In this document: positions 7,686 to 14,686 of the stretch, piece after piece
Layout of the letters: each line of letters starts with the position of its first letter
How positions within the stretch are numbered: the stretch's first letter is position 1
Assembly: GCA_965646445.1 (NCBI GenBank)
Contig: CBFFZW010000011.1
Location: forward strand, 1-64,000
Length of the DNA stretch: 64,000 bases
From: UBA11524 sp965646445
GTDB lineage: Bacteria; Bacillota; Clostridia; Christensenellales; Aristaeellaceae
Direction: 5' to 3'
The notes under the pieces: generated by a model
What the model saw: only the letters and a program-made list of their open reading frames with translations
What the model was told of the DNA's origin: nothing
Databases searched by the model: none
Program-made: the position numbers and the translations under genes

Positions 7686-8078
7686 ATGACAATCACAGAG
7701 GAATTGGTCAGACTCATCCTGGGGCCCACACGCTCAGACATCAGACCCCTTGTCGTTGCCGTGGAGCACACGGGCAACCTGCTTTATCAGGAGAAGGTCA
7801 TACAGAGCGACATCCACGTTACAACGGATATTTACCCCTTCGTTGCTGAAACCGTCAGGAAAAAGGAATCGACCATTGCCAAATCCGTGGAGCGCCTGGC
7901 CATGCTGTGCTGGGAGTCCCTGGACGGAGAACAAATGATGCAGATCATCGGGAAATGCCTCAGCCGCCAGCCCGCGCCCCGGGAAATATTGTTTTACCTG
8001 GCCTTTTACGTTGAACATCAGCGTCCGTTTTATCCCGCGACCCTCAGTGAGCTTTTCGCCCCTTCCATGGCCATATGA
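7686..8078 (+). CDS. Stand-alone Spo0A C-terminal-domain-like protein
   Basis: A 130-residue protein with no receiver domain. From about residue 8 to 112 it can be aligned by eye with the DNA-binding domain of Spo0A: the DIYPFVAETVRKKESTIAKSVERLAMLCWE stretch corresponds to the ELYPSIAKKYNTTPSRVERAIRHAIEVAWSR region of Spo0A, and the PREILFYLAFYVE end corresponds to its SEFIAMVADKLR end. If correct, it could bind 0A-box-like DNA or compete with Spo0A without phosphorylation control. AAGGGG lies upstream of the ATG. It converges on sigG, with only 23 bases between. Similarity is modest, so the role is inferred. Confidence 0.6.
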   Translation: MTITEELVRLILGPTRSDIRPLVVAVEHTGNLLYQEKVIQSDIHVTTDIYPFVAETVRKKESTIAKSVERLAMLCWESLDGEQMMQIIGKCLSRQPAPREILFYLAFYVEHQRPFYPATLSELFAPSMAI

Positions 8079-8101
8079 ACGACACGGAAACCGCCGTCCC
8101 T

Positions 8102-8884
8102 TCAAGTCACCTGCACATGCTTGCGCATATGAAGCAGCGCGTTCTTTTCCAGCCGGGATACCTGCGCCTGGCTGATGCCGATCTCACCCGCCACCTCCAT
8201 CTGGGTTCTTCCCTCAAAAAACCGAAGCCGAAGGATTTTCTTTTCCCGCTCGTTCAGGCGCTGCATGGCTTCCTTGATGGCGATCTCCTCCAGCCAGGCG
8301 TCGTCGCGGCAGGTTTCGTCCCGCACCTGATCCATGATGTACAGGGCGTCGCCGCCGTCGTTGTAAACGGGCTCGAAAAGGCTCACCGGGTCCTGGATGG
8401 CCTCCAGGGCGAAAATCACGTCTTCCCGGGGAATGTGCATTTCCTCCGCGATTTCCGATACGGTGGGCTCCCGGTTCCACTGGCTTTGCAGCCGATCACG
8501 GGCTTGCAGGGCCTTGTAGGCGGTGTCCCGCATGGAGCGGCTGACACGGATAACGTTGTTGTCCCGCAAATAGCGGCGAATCTCACCGATAATCATGGGC
8601 ACCGCATAAGTGGAGAAGCGGACGTTGAGGGTGGTATCGAAATTGTCCAGGGCCTTCATCAGGCCAATGCACCCTACCTGGAATAAATCGTCCGCGTTTT
8701 CACCGCGCCCGGAGAAGCGCTGGATCACCGAAAGCACCAGGCGCAGGTTGCCCTGGATGAACTCCTCCCGGGCGCCCTTGTCGCCGCTTTTGACCAGGGG
8801 AAACAATTCCCGCATCCGTTCAGCCGATAAAACCGGCAGGGAACCCGTGTCCACACCGCAGATTTCAACCTTGCTGTACGCCAT
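8102..8884 (-). CDS. sigG: RNA polymerase sporulation sigma factor SigG
   Basis: 260 residues. The N-terminus KVEICGVDTGSLPVL is the SigG signature, which binds anti-sigma factors. Region 2 follows (NLRLVLSVIQRFSGRGENADDLFQVGCIGLMKALDNFD and FSTYAVPMIIGEIRRYLRDNNVIRVSRSMRD), then region 3 and the region 4 helix-turn-helix (TQMEVAGEIGISQAQVSRLEKNAL). SigG drives late gene expression in the forespore. Start: GGAGG about nine bases upstream on the minus strand. In many Clostridia sigG directly follows sigE; here the order is kept but about 1.1 kb of repeats lies between them. Confidence 0.95.
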   Translation of the reverse strand: MAYSKVEICGVDTGSLPVLSAERMRELFPLVKSGDKGAREEFIQGNLRLVLSVIQRFSGRGENADDLFQVGCIGLMKALDNFDTTLNVRFSTYAVPMIIGEIRRYLRDNNVIRVSRSMRDTAYKALQARDRLQSQWNREPTVSEIAEEMHIPREDVIFALEAIQDPVSLFEPVYNDGGDALYIMDQVRDETCRDDAWLEEIAIKEAMQRLNEREKKILRLRFFEGRTQMEVAGEIGISQAQVSRLEKNALLHMRKHVQVT

Positions 8885-9002
8885 ACCTCATGCCTCCTGC
8901 AAACTGGATGTATGGAGTATGGCACCGGATTTTGCCTCCTAAACAGGGGTGACAAAAGGTAACAAAAACAGAATAATTTTGCGGAAATAGGCCTGATGGC
9001 AG

Positions 9003-9226
9003 GCAGCGGGGCGAAGGTTTTCAAGGGGTGAGGGGCGCCCCGACCGCCGTAGGGGCCGAGGGTTTCCAATAGAGCATTGGAAAGCCCCAAACGCCGGGCC
9101 CTGAAGGATTCCAAAGGGCGATCGGAAAGCCCTTTGGCCGCCCCGCAGGGCGGAATCCTCTGATGAACGAAAAAGTCTTTTGCAAAGGGACTTTCCCTTT
9201 GCAATTTTTTTGTTGATATAGGCTGT
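9003..9226. repeat. Family 2 structured repeat block, left part
   Basis: Non-coding DNA with consecutive hairpins: one around TTTCCAATAGAGCATTGGAAA, then CCAAAGGGC-gatcggaaa-GCCCTTTGG, CGCCC-CGCA-GGGCG, and GCAAAGGGA-CTT-TCCCTTTGC followed by AATTTTTTT (9182-9210, terminator-like on the plus strand). A second copy of the GGATTCCAAAGGGCGA...GCCCTTTGG unit lies at 9590-9650, where the neighbouring stem has changed to CGCTC-TGCA-GAGCG with both arms altered together. Confidence 0.65.
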
Positions 9227-9466
9227 ACTTTCTCTTCAGAGAAAGTACCAAAGAGGATTGGGGGCCGCCAAAGTTAACCTGCATGAGTGGCGGCCCCCAA
9301 ACCCCCCGTGGCATAGCACGTTGTATGTAGTCATAAACAGCTACCAGCTAATACCGCCTCGCAGGGGCGGTCGTCCATCTCCATTGGAGCAGGCAAGTGT
9401 CCAGCAGGCGGCGGGGTTTTCGTCTGGTTTGGCTTCGCGGCGTGGTTGCACATGGGACTGGAACCC
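9227..9466 (+). repeat. Family 2 repeat, left arm of a facing pair
   Basis: About 240 bases that match, in opposite orientation and at roughly 80-90 percent by eye, the segment 9694-9936. Order: TACTTTCTC/GAGAAAGTA hairpin, CAAAGAGG, a GGGGGCCGCC/GGCGGCCCCC stem, a CCCCCCGTGGC block, CCGCCTCGCAGGGGCGG, GGAGCAGG, GTGTCCAGCAGGC and GTGGTTGCACATGGGACTGG. In the other arm the main stem reads GGGGGTGGC/GCCACCCCC, so both sides changed together. Confidence 0.75.
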
Positions 9467-9693
9467 GTGGTTCCTAAGTCGGTTGTGGGGCTGGCAGTGT
9501 TGGTTCCTATACGGGGTCGGCGAAACCATCAGGGCCCCCACAGGGTGGCCCGCTTTGCATGTTTCCAAGCCCTCAAAGTTGCGGGCCGAAGGATTCCAAA
9601 GGGCGACCGGAAAGCCCTTTGGTCGCTCTGCAGAGCGAAACCCCTGTCGCGTAACCCATTGCTCAAAGAAAAAACACCGCTGCAACAGCAACG

Positions 9694-9936
9694 GTGCCAG
9701 TCCCATGTGCAACCACGTCACGAAGCTAAACCAAACGAGAACCCCCGCTGCCTGCTGGACACTTACCTGCTCCGATGGAGTGGGCTGACCGCCCCTGCGA
9801 GGCGGTGTTAGCCGGTGGCTCGATTATAGCTACGCACATCGCGCTAAGCCACGGGGGGGCTGGGGGTGGCAACGGTGCATGTTGAATTTTGCCACCCCCA
9901 GACCTCTTTGCTACTTTCTCCGTGGAGAAAGTAGAG
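9694..9936 (-). repeat. Family 2 repeat, right arm of a facing pair
   Basis: Inverted partner of 9227-9466. The 227 bases between the arms (9467-9693) hold a further copy of the CCAAAGGGC hairpin unit. The arm ends about 70 bases before the sigE stop codon. No believable coding frame crosses the region; the frames seen in it run through hairpins on both strands. Confidence 0.75.
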
Positions 9937-10004
9937 CCATGGCCAGCGCTCAAGATCATATGAAAAAGATATCTGTACTTCCAAACATACCTCTTCCGTT
10001 TCAC

Positions 10005-10730
10005 TCAATTCGCCTGCCGCATCATTTCCCCGTGCAGCCGCTGAAGAATCCGCTTTTCCAGCCGCGAAATATAGCTCTGGCTGATCCCCAGGACATCCGC
10101 CACCTCTTTCTGCGTCATTTCCGGCTGGCCGGAGAGGCCGAAGCGCAGGTTCATGATCTTCTGCTCCCGGGGGGTGAGGTGGGACAGGGCCGCGAAGAGC
10201 ATCTGCTTTTCGGCGGTTTCCTCCAGGGAGCGGTACACCGTGTCCGCGTCGGTGCCCAGCACGTCGGAGAGCAGCAGCTCGTTGCCGTCCCAATCCGTCT
10301 TCAGCGGCTCGTCCAGGGAGACCTCCAGCTTGGTGCGGCTGTGGCGGCGCAGGAACATCAGCACCTCGTTTTCAATGCAGCGGCTGGCATAGGTGGCCAG
10401 CTTGATTTTTTTCTGAGGATCGAAGGTGTTGACGGCCTTAATGAGGCCGATGGTGCCGATGGAAATGAGGTCTTCCAGCATGACGCCGGTGTTCTCGAAC
10501 TTCCGGGCGATGAAGACCACCAGGCGCAGATTCCGCTCGATGAGCGTGCGGCGGATGGCCCCGTCGTCCTCCTTCAGGCGACCGACCAGCGCAAGCTCCT
10601 CCTCGTGGGTCAGGGGAGCCGGAAGGGGATCGGGCCCGCCGATGTAGTACAGTTCGCTGGGCGTCAGGCGGGAAAGCATGGCGGTCAGCTGCTCGCGGGC
10701 CAGGGAGATCAGGCGGAAGGTCATGGACAT
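10005..10730 (-). CDS. sigE: Sporulation sigma factor SigE (pro-sigma-E)
   Basis: 241 residues. The first roughly 29 residues (MSMTFRLISLAREQLTAMLS...) form the amphipathic pro-sequence, which SpoIIGA removes near YYIGG. Region 2 contains RNLRLVVFIARKFENTG, EDLISIGTIGLIKAVNTFD and KIKLATYASRCIENEVLMFLRR; SLDEPLKTDWDGNELLLSDVLGTD is a typical SigE segment; region 4 ends in TQKEVADVLGISQSYISRLEKRIL. SigE drives mother-cell genes after septation. The start has GGAGG nine bases upstream, and the gene begins four bases after the spoIIGA stop. Confidence 0.96.
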   Translation of the reverse strand: MSMTFRLISLAREQLTAMLSRLTPSELYYIGGPDPLPAPLTHEEELALVGRLKEDDGAIRRTLIERNLRLVVFIARKFENTGVMLEDLISIGTIGLIKAVNTFDPQKKIKLATYASRCIENEVLMFLRRHSRTKLEVSLDEPLKTDWDGNELLLSDVLGTDADTVYRSLEETAEKQMLFAALSHLTPREQKIMNLRFGLSGQPEMTQKEVADVLGISQSYISRLEKRILQRLHGEMMRQAN

Positions 10731-10734
10731 GGAA

Positions 10735-11535
10735 TCAGCCTCCTTGTGTGATGGGGACGGGCGCGGCGGCCTCGTCCTGGTCGATTAAGCTGGCGGGCAC
10801 CAGCGCCTGAACGCCGTCGTAGCCGTCTGGGGACAGGCCCACCATGGCATGGACGCGGCGCCACAGGCCATCCTGAAGCAGATGGATCAGCTGAGGGCGG
10901 AAGACGGGCATCAGCGAAGGGCCTGCCACCGTGCGGACGCTGATGAGCCGCGTCCCCGGCGGAAGCTCTCCCGGCGGGGCGGGGGGAAGGAGCCGCTGAA
11001 CCGCCCGGCGGGAGACCACGATGACGGGCAGTCCTGTGATGGGATCGCGCAGGAGGTTGCCGGTATCCACCAGGGCGGTGAGGGACACGCGGCCCGCCCC
11101 ATGGAGGATGTCCACCGCCGCGCATCGGACGCCGCTCTGACGGCGCAGGCTTCCGGCCAGGGACGGCAAGGCGCCGCCGATGATGAGCAGCAGCGCCCAT
11201 CCCGGCAGCGGCATGCCGCGAAGCAGCCGCATGGCGCCCGAAAGAATCAGGGAGAGCGCCAGGCACAGGAGCGCCAGCCTGCCCCTAAGGGCGCGGGGAA
11301 CGCCTGGCCACGCCGCCAGTGGGGACAGTGCCACCACGGGCAGCATCGCCAGGAGGCGGAGGCGGTCGTCAGGCAGGAAGGCGGCGGCCAGCGCTGTCAG
11401 GGCGTCCAGCGCGGCGGTGAAAAGCAGCCGGAGCGGAGAGCGCCGGGTCAGCCCCGCCGCCGTCCCCAGGGCCAGCAGCAGGCTCAGGGCGCAGACCCAC
11501 TGTTCCAGCACATACAGATAGCCGCTCACCCGCAT
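10735..11535 (-). CDS. spoIIGA: SpoIIGA sigma-E processing peptidase
   Basis: 266 residues. Five hydrophobic segments fill the first roughly 130 residues, and the C-terminal half is an aspartic-protease-like domain with the catalytic loop ALVDTGNLLRDPITGLPVIVV. SpoIIGA sits in the sporulation septum and cleaves pro-sigma-E after a SigF-dependent signal. The start at 11535 has AAAGGGG upstream on the minus strand; a longer frame to 11679 is unlikely because it would add an unrelated Arg/Pro-rich stretch. It lies directly ahead of sigE, the usual spoIIG arrangement. Confidence 0.9.
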   Translation of the reverse strand: MRVSGYLYVLEQWVCALSLLLALGTAAGLTRRSPLRLLFTAALDALTALAAAFLPDDRLRLLAMLPVVALSPLAAWPGVPRALRGRLALLCLALSLILSGAMRLLRGMPLPGWALLLIIGGALPSLAGSLRRQSGVRCAAVDILHGAGRVSLTALVDTGNLLRDPITGLPVIVVSRRAVQRLLPPAPPGELPPGTRLISVRTVAGPSLMPVFRPQLIHLLQDGLWRRVHAMVGLSPDGYDGVQALVPASLIDQDEAAAPVPITQGG

Positions 11536-11698
11536 GGTCGCCGCCCCTTTCTTGTGCAAGCAGTATAGCGCGGCACGCATCGGACGAGCGTCGAAGGGCG
11601 GCGCGAAAATTGGCAGATGTCCGTACCTCATGGCAGGGAAGGGTCGGCCTGGCGGACACAGACGCCTGCCGGGCCGCATAGGATGCAGGGGCGGACGA

Positions 11699-11717
11699 TT
11701 TATGCACGGTGCATAAA
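11699..11717. promoter_or_regulatory. Perfect palindrome, candidate operator for mazF
   Basis: TTTATGCAC-G-GTGCATAAA: two perfect 9 bp arms with a one-base centre, 40 bases before the mazF start and in the divergent spoIIGA-mazF gap. Its symmetry fits a dimeric repressor. No regulator gene is adjacent. Confidence 0.5.
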
Positions 11718-11756
11718 AATTGGCCTGCCCTCTTGACTTCCCGGACGGAGTGTGAC

Positions 11757-12140
11757 ATGATGAAACGTGGAGAAATTTATCGGGCCGATCTCGACCCGGT
11801 CGTGGGCTCGGAGCAGGGCGGAATACGGCCGGTCGTTATCATCCAGAATAATATAGGCAACCAGCACAGCACCACGGTGATTGTGGCCGCTGTGACCACC
11901 AGGGACAAAAAGGCGCATCTGCCGGTGCATGTGCCCATCACGGCAGCGGAAAGCGGGCTGAAGCGGGATTCGGTGATCCTCACCGAGCAGGTGCGGACGC
12001 TGGAAAAGTCCAGGCTCAGCAAGCGCCTGGGCGTGCTGACGCCCGAGGCCATGCGGCGGCTGGACAAGGCGCTGGCGCTGTCCATGGGGGCCAGGGAGAT
12101 CGGCAAAAGACAAGGAGGCAGTCATGAACCTGATGGATAA
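11757..12140 (+). CDS. mazF: MazF/EndoA-type endoribonuclease toxin
   Basis: 127 residues of the PemK/MazF family: MKRGEIYRADLDPVVGSEQGGIRPVVIIQNN at the start, then STTVIVAAVTT and LPVHVPI, then LKRDSVILTEQVRTLEKSRL. Family members cut single-stranded RNA at short motifs. The conserved GGIRP Arg and the VVAAVTT Thr are present. Two tandem ATGs give MMKRG; GGAG lies eight to nine bases upstream of the first. No MazE/EndoAI antitoxin gene precedes it, unlike B. subtilis. The end overlaps the yitT start by 17 bases. Confidence 0.88.
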   Translation: MMKRGEIYRADLDPVVGSEQGGIRPVVIIQNNIGNQHSTTVIVAAVTTRDKKAHLPVHVPITAAESGLKRDSVILTEQVRTLEKSRLSKRLGVLTPEAMRRLDKALALSMGAREIGKRQGGSHEPDG

Positions 12141-12999
12141 GTGGCGGGATAAGAGCGCGCGCCGGGAGACGCTGACGGCGTATCTGCTGATTGTGCTGGG
12201 ATGCATCCTGGGAGGCGCGACTTACCCGCTGTTCCTTCTGCCCAACAACATCGCGCCCGGCGGTCTGACCGGTGTGGCCACCATCCTGAACTTCATGCTG
12301 AACGTCCCCGTGGGCACGACCAGCATGCTGCTGAACATACCGCTGTTCCTCATTGGGTGGAAGGCCATGGGCCGGGTATTTGTCGTCCGCAGCCTGGTGG
12401 CAACGGTGCTGTTCTCCCTGAGCATCGACCTGATTCAGCTGCCCGCCGTCACCGTGGATCCGCTGCTGGGCAGCCTCTTTGGCGGCGCGGTGCTGGGGGC
12501 GGGCCTGGGGCTGATTCTGCGGGGCGGCGCGACCACCGGCGGCACCGATATGGTCGCCCGAATGGTACACCGACGCATCCCGGCCATCAGCATGGGCATG
12601 TTCCTGATGATGATCGACGGCCTGGTGGTGGTGGGCGCGGCGGTGGCCATCGGCATAACCGAGGCCCTGTACGCGCTGATTACCATTGTGGTGACCAGCA
12701 AGGTGCTGGACATGGTGCTCACCGGCGTGTCCTCCAACAAGGCCTGCTATATCATGTCGGAAAGCTGGGAGCGCGTGACCCAGCGAGTGATGACGGAAAT
12801 GAATCGGGGTGTCACGCTTCTGGAGGCTAAGGGCGCCTATTCCGGCAGGGAACGGCCGGTGATCCTGTGCGTATGCAGCCCCATGGAGGTGACGCGGCTG
12901 AAAAACATCGTCCGCGAGGAGGACGAGGCGGCGTTCATGTTCGTCACCGAAGCCTTTGAGGCCCTGGGCGAGGGCTTTGCCAAGTGGAACGGGGAGTAA
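12124..12999 (+). CDS. YitT family membrane protein
   Basis: 291 residues. The N-terminal 200 contain about six membrane segments with the family motifs LGGATYPLFLLPNNIAPGGLTG, NIPLFLIGWK and LRGGATTGGTDMVAR. The C-terminal roughly 85 residues (KACYIMSESWERVTQRVM...GVTLLEAKGAYSG...VVREEDEAAFMFVTEAFEALGEGF) are the cytoplasmic DUF2179 domain. The function of YitT proteins is not settled. AAGGAGG supports the start, inside the end of mazF, so translation is probably coupled. Confidence 0.9.
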   Translation: MNLMDKWRDKSARRETLTAYLLIVLGCILGGATYPLFLLPNNIAPGGLTGVATILNFMLNVPVGTTSMLLNIPLFLIGWKAMGRVFVVRSLVATVLFSLSIDLIQLPAVTVDPLLGSLFGGAVLGAGLGLILRGGATTGGTDMVARMVHRRIPAISMGMFLMMIDGLVVVGAAVAIGITEALYALITIVVTSKVLDMVLTGVSSNKACYIMSESWERVTQRVMTEMNRGVTLLEAKGAYSGRERPVILCVCSPMEVTRLKNIVREEDEAAFMFVTEAFEALGEGFAKWNGE

Positions 13000-13100
13000 C
13001 CCCGTAGGAGCCTGACGACCATTCCGGGACATGATGATCCCCTGGCCGCGCTTTCCAATGAGAAGGAACGGTTAGACTGTTGGCAAATGATCGCGAAATA

Positions 13101-13247
13101 GCTGAGTAAATTGCCGTCTGCAAGACTGCAATCGTATCCGCCGGCTCTGCCGGCGGGGCGGGGAGTTTTTCTCCGCAAAATGTAATATTGCGGAGAAAAA
13201 CATTCCTCAACTACCTCGACAAAGTGGCGGGAGCCACTTTGTCGACA
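13101..13247 (+). repeat. Multi-hairpin element, family 1, copy C (short, divergent)
   Basis: Contains GTATC, the stem CCGCCGGC-TCT-GCCGGCGG, GGCGGGGAG, a long stem with arms TTTTTCTCCGC/GCGGAGAAAAA, CATTCCT, and the terminal hairpin GACAAAGTGG/CCACTTTGTC. The fixed CCTTACACGA block and the GACCAGTGAG block are missing. It lies between the yitT stop and a terminator. The stretch 13003-13100 shows nothing I can identify. Confidence 0.65.
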
Positions 13248-13252
13248 TGCTG

Positions 13253-13285
13253 GCCGCGCTTTCCGACGAGAAAGCGCGGCTTTTG
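13253..13285 (+). terminator. Terminator behind yitT
   Basis: Perfect 11 bp stem GCCGCGCTTTC/GAAAGCGCGGC followed by TTTTG. Confidence 0.8.
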
Positions 13286-13330
13286 TTAGATTTTTGCATC
13301 TGGATGGGGAAAAGTTTGGTGAGAATCCTC

Positions 13331-13359
13331 TTTTCAAAACGTATGAATACTGTTATAAT
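13331..13359 (+). promoter_or_regulatory. Promoter of the nucleoside ABC operon
   Basis: TTTTCA (13331-13336) and perfect TATAAT (13354-13359), spacer 17. I see no purine riboswitch between this promoter and the gene. Confidence 0.7.
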
Positions 13360-13405
13360 GGAATCGGAGCGTTGATGCTCACAAAATGAGAGGGGATTCA
13401 AATTC

Positions 13406-14521
13406 ATGAAGAAGCTCATTTCTCTTCTGCTGGCGGTGACCATGCTGCTGGGCGTCGTTTCCCTGGCGAACGCTGAGGGCGCGGCCTATAAGGTGGCCAT
13501 GATTACCGACTCCGGCGACATCACCGATCAGTCCTTCAACCAGACCACCTATGAAGCCTGCAAGGCCTTCTGCGAGGCCAACAATGTGGACTTCACCTAC
13601 TTCAAGCCCGCCGGCGATTCCGACGCGGATCGTATTGCCATGGTGGACGCGGCGGTGGATGCTGGCTACAACGTGATCGTCATGCCCGGCTACCTGTTCG
13701 CCCCCGCCATCGCGGAGACGGCTGAACTGTACCCTGACGTGACCTACATCGCCCTGGATGTGTCCAAGGACGACCTGAACGGCGCCGGCCTGACCGAGAT
13801 TCCCGCCAACGTGTACTGCGCTGTGTACCAGGAAGAGCTGTCCGGCTACATGGCTGGCTACGCCACTGTCAAGCTGGGCTACACCCACCTGGGCTTCCTG
13901 GGCGGCATGGCGGTTCCCGCGGTTGTCCGCTTCGGCTATGGCTATGTGCAGGGCGCTGACGCCGCCGCGCAGGAGCTGGGCGTGGACATTGCCATCGAGT
14001 GCGCTTACGGCAACCAGTTCTACGGTGACGCCGACATCACCGCCGCCATGGATAACTGGTATCAGAACATGGGCGTGCAGGTGGTCTTCGCCTGCGGCGG
14101 CGGAATTTACACCTCCGCTGCTGAGGCTGCCGTGAAGGTGGAAGGCACCAAGGTCATCGGCGTTGACACCGACCAGTCCTTCATCATCAACGAGCGCCAG
14201 GAGAACCTGACCCTGACTTCCGCCATGAAGGGCCTGGCCCCCACCGTCAATACCATGCTGACCGAAACCGTGCTGAACAACAACTTCGCGGCCTTCGGCG
14301 GTAAGGTGGATACCCTGGGCCTGGTGTCCGAGAATCCCGCGGAGAACTATGTGCAGCTGCCCGCGGAAACCACCCTGTGGGGCGACGGCTTCACCGAGGA
14401 AGACTACAACGCGCTGGTCGGCAAGATGTTCCGGGGCGAGATCACCGTGTCCAACGCCATTGACGCGATGCCCGCCGTCTCCGAGAAGACCACCGTGACT
14501 GACCACGGCAACCTGAAGTAA
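13406..14521 (+). CDS. BMP family (PnrA/BmpA-type) nucleoside ABC transporter substrate-binding protein
   Basis: 371 residues. Residues 1-23 form a Sec signal peptide ending ANA-EG. The mature protein has the BMP fold: YKVAMITDSGDITDQSFNQTTYE (the family IDQSFN motif), GYNVIVMPGYLFAPAI, GFLGGMAVPAVVRFGYGY, VVFACGGGIYTSAAEA and KVIGVDTDQS. BMP proteins catch purine nucleosides for import. There is no lipobox cysteine, so in a Gram-positive cell its attachment is unclear. It is the first gene of a four-gene importer that precedes the purine synthesis genes. Confidence 0.92.
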   Translation: MKKLISLLLAVTMLLGVVSLANAEGAAYKVAMITDSGDITDQSFNQTTYEACKAFCEANNVDFTYFKPAGDSDADRIAMVDAAVDAGYNVIVMPGYLFAPAIAETAELYPDVTYIALDVSKDDLNGAGLTEIPANVYCAVYQEELSGYMAGYATVKLGYTHLGFLGGMAVPAVVRFGYGYVQGADAAAQELGVDIAIECAYGNQFYGDADITAAMDNWYQNMGVQVVFACGGGIYTSAAEAAVKVEGTKVIGVDTDQSFIINERQENLTLTSAMKGLAPTVNTMLTETVLNNNFAAFGGKVDTLGLVSENPAENYVQLPAETTLWGDGFTEEDYNALVGKMFRGEITVSNAIDAMPAVSEKTTVTDHGNLK

Positions 14522-14535
14522 ACCGTTCATTCTCT

Positions 14536-14612
14536 CCGGGGATAGGGTCTGCCTGTCCCCGGACTTTTGACAAGAGCCCCGGCCTCCCTCCACGGAAGCG
14601 GGGGCTTTTGTC
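14536..14612 (+). terminator. Two hairpins between the binding-protein and ATPase genes
   Basis: First: CCGGGGATAGG/CCTGTCCCCGG followed by ACTTTTG. Second: an AGCCCC...GGGGGCT stem followed by TTTTG near 14605. They probably reduce read-through so that binding protein is made in excess over the membrane parts. Confidence 0.7.
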
Positions 14613-14686
14613 AGAAGTTCGATTTTGTCCGGCGCCTGACGCCGACCGATACGATCCGATAACTTTGCGTGTGGGAGGTATGCCTT

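Noticed and set aside
9258..9811. Overlapping frames of 120-180 codons in both directions between sigG and sigE
   Set aside because: They run through inverted repeats and hairpins, mirror each other, and lack ribosome sites. The DNA is structured repeat.
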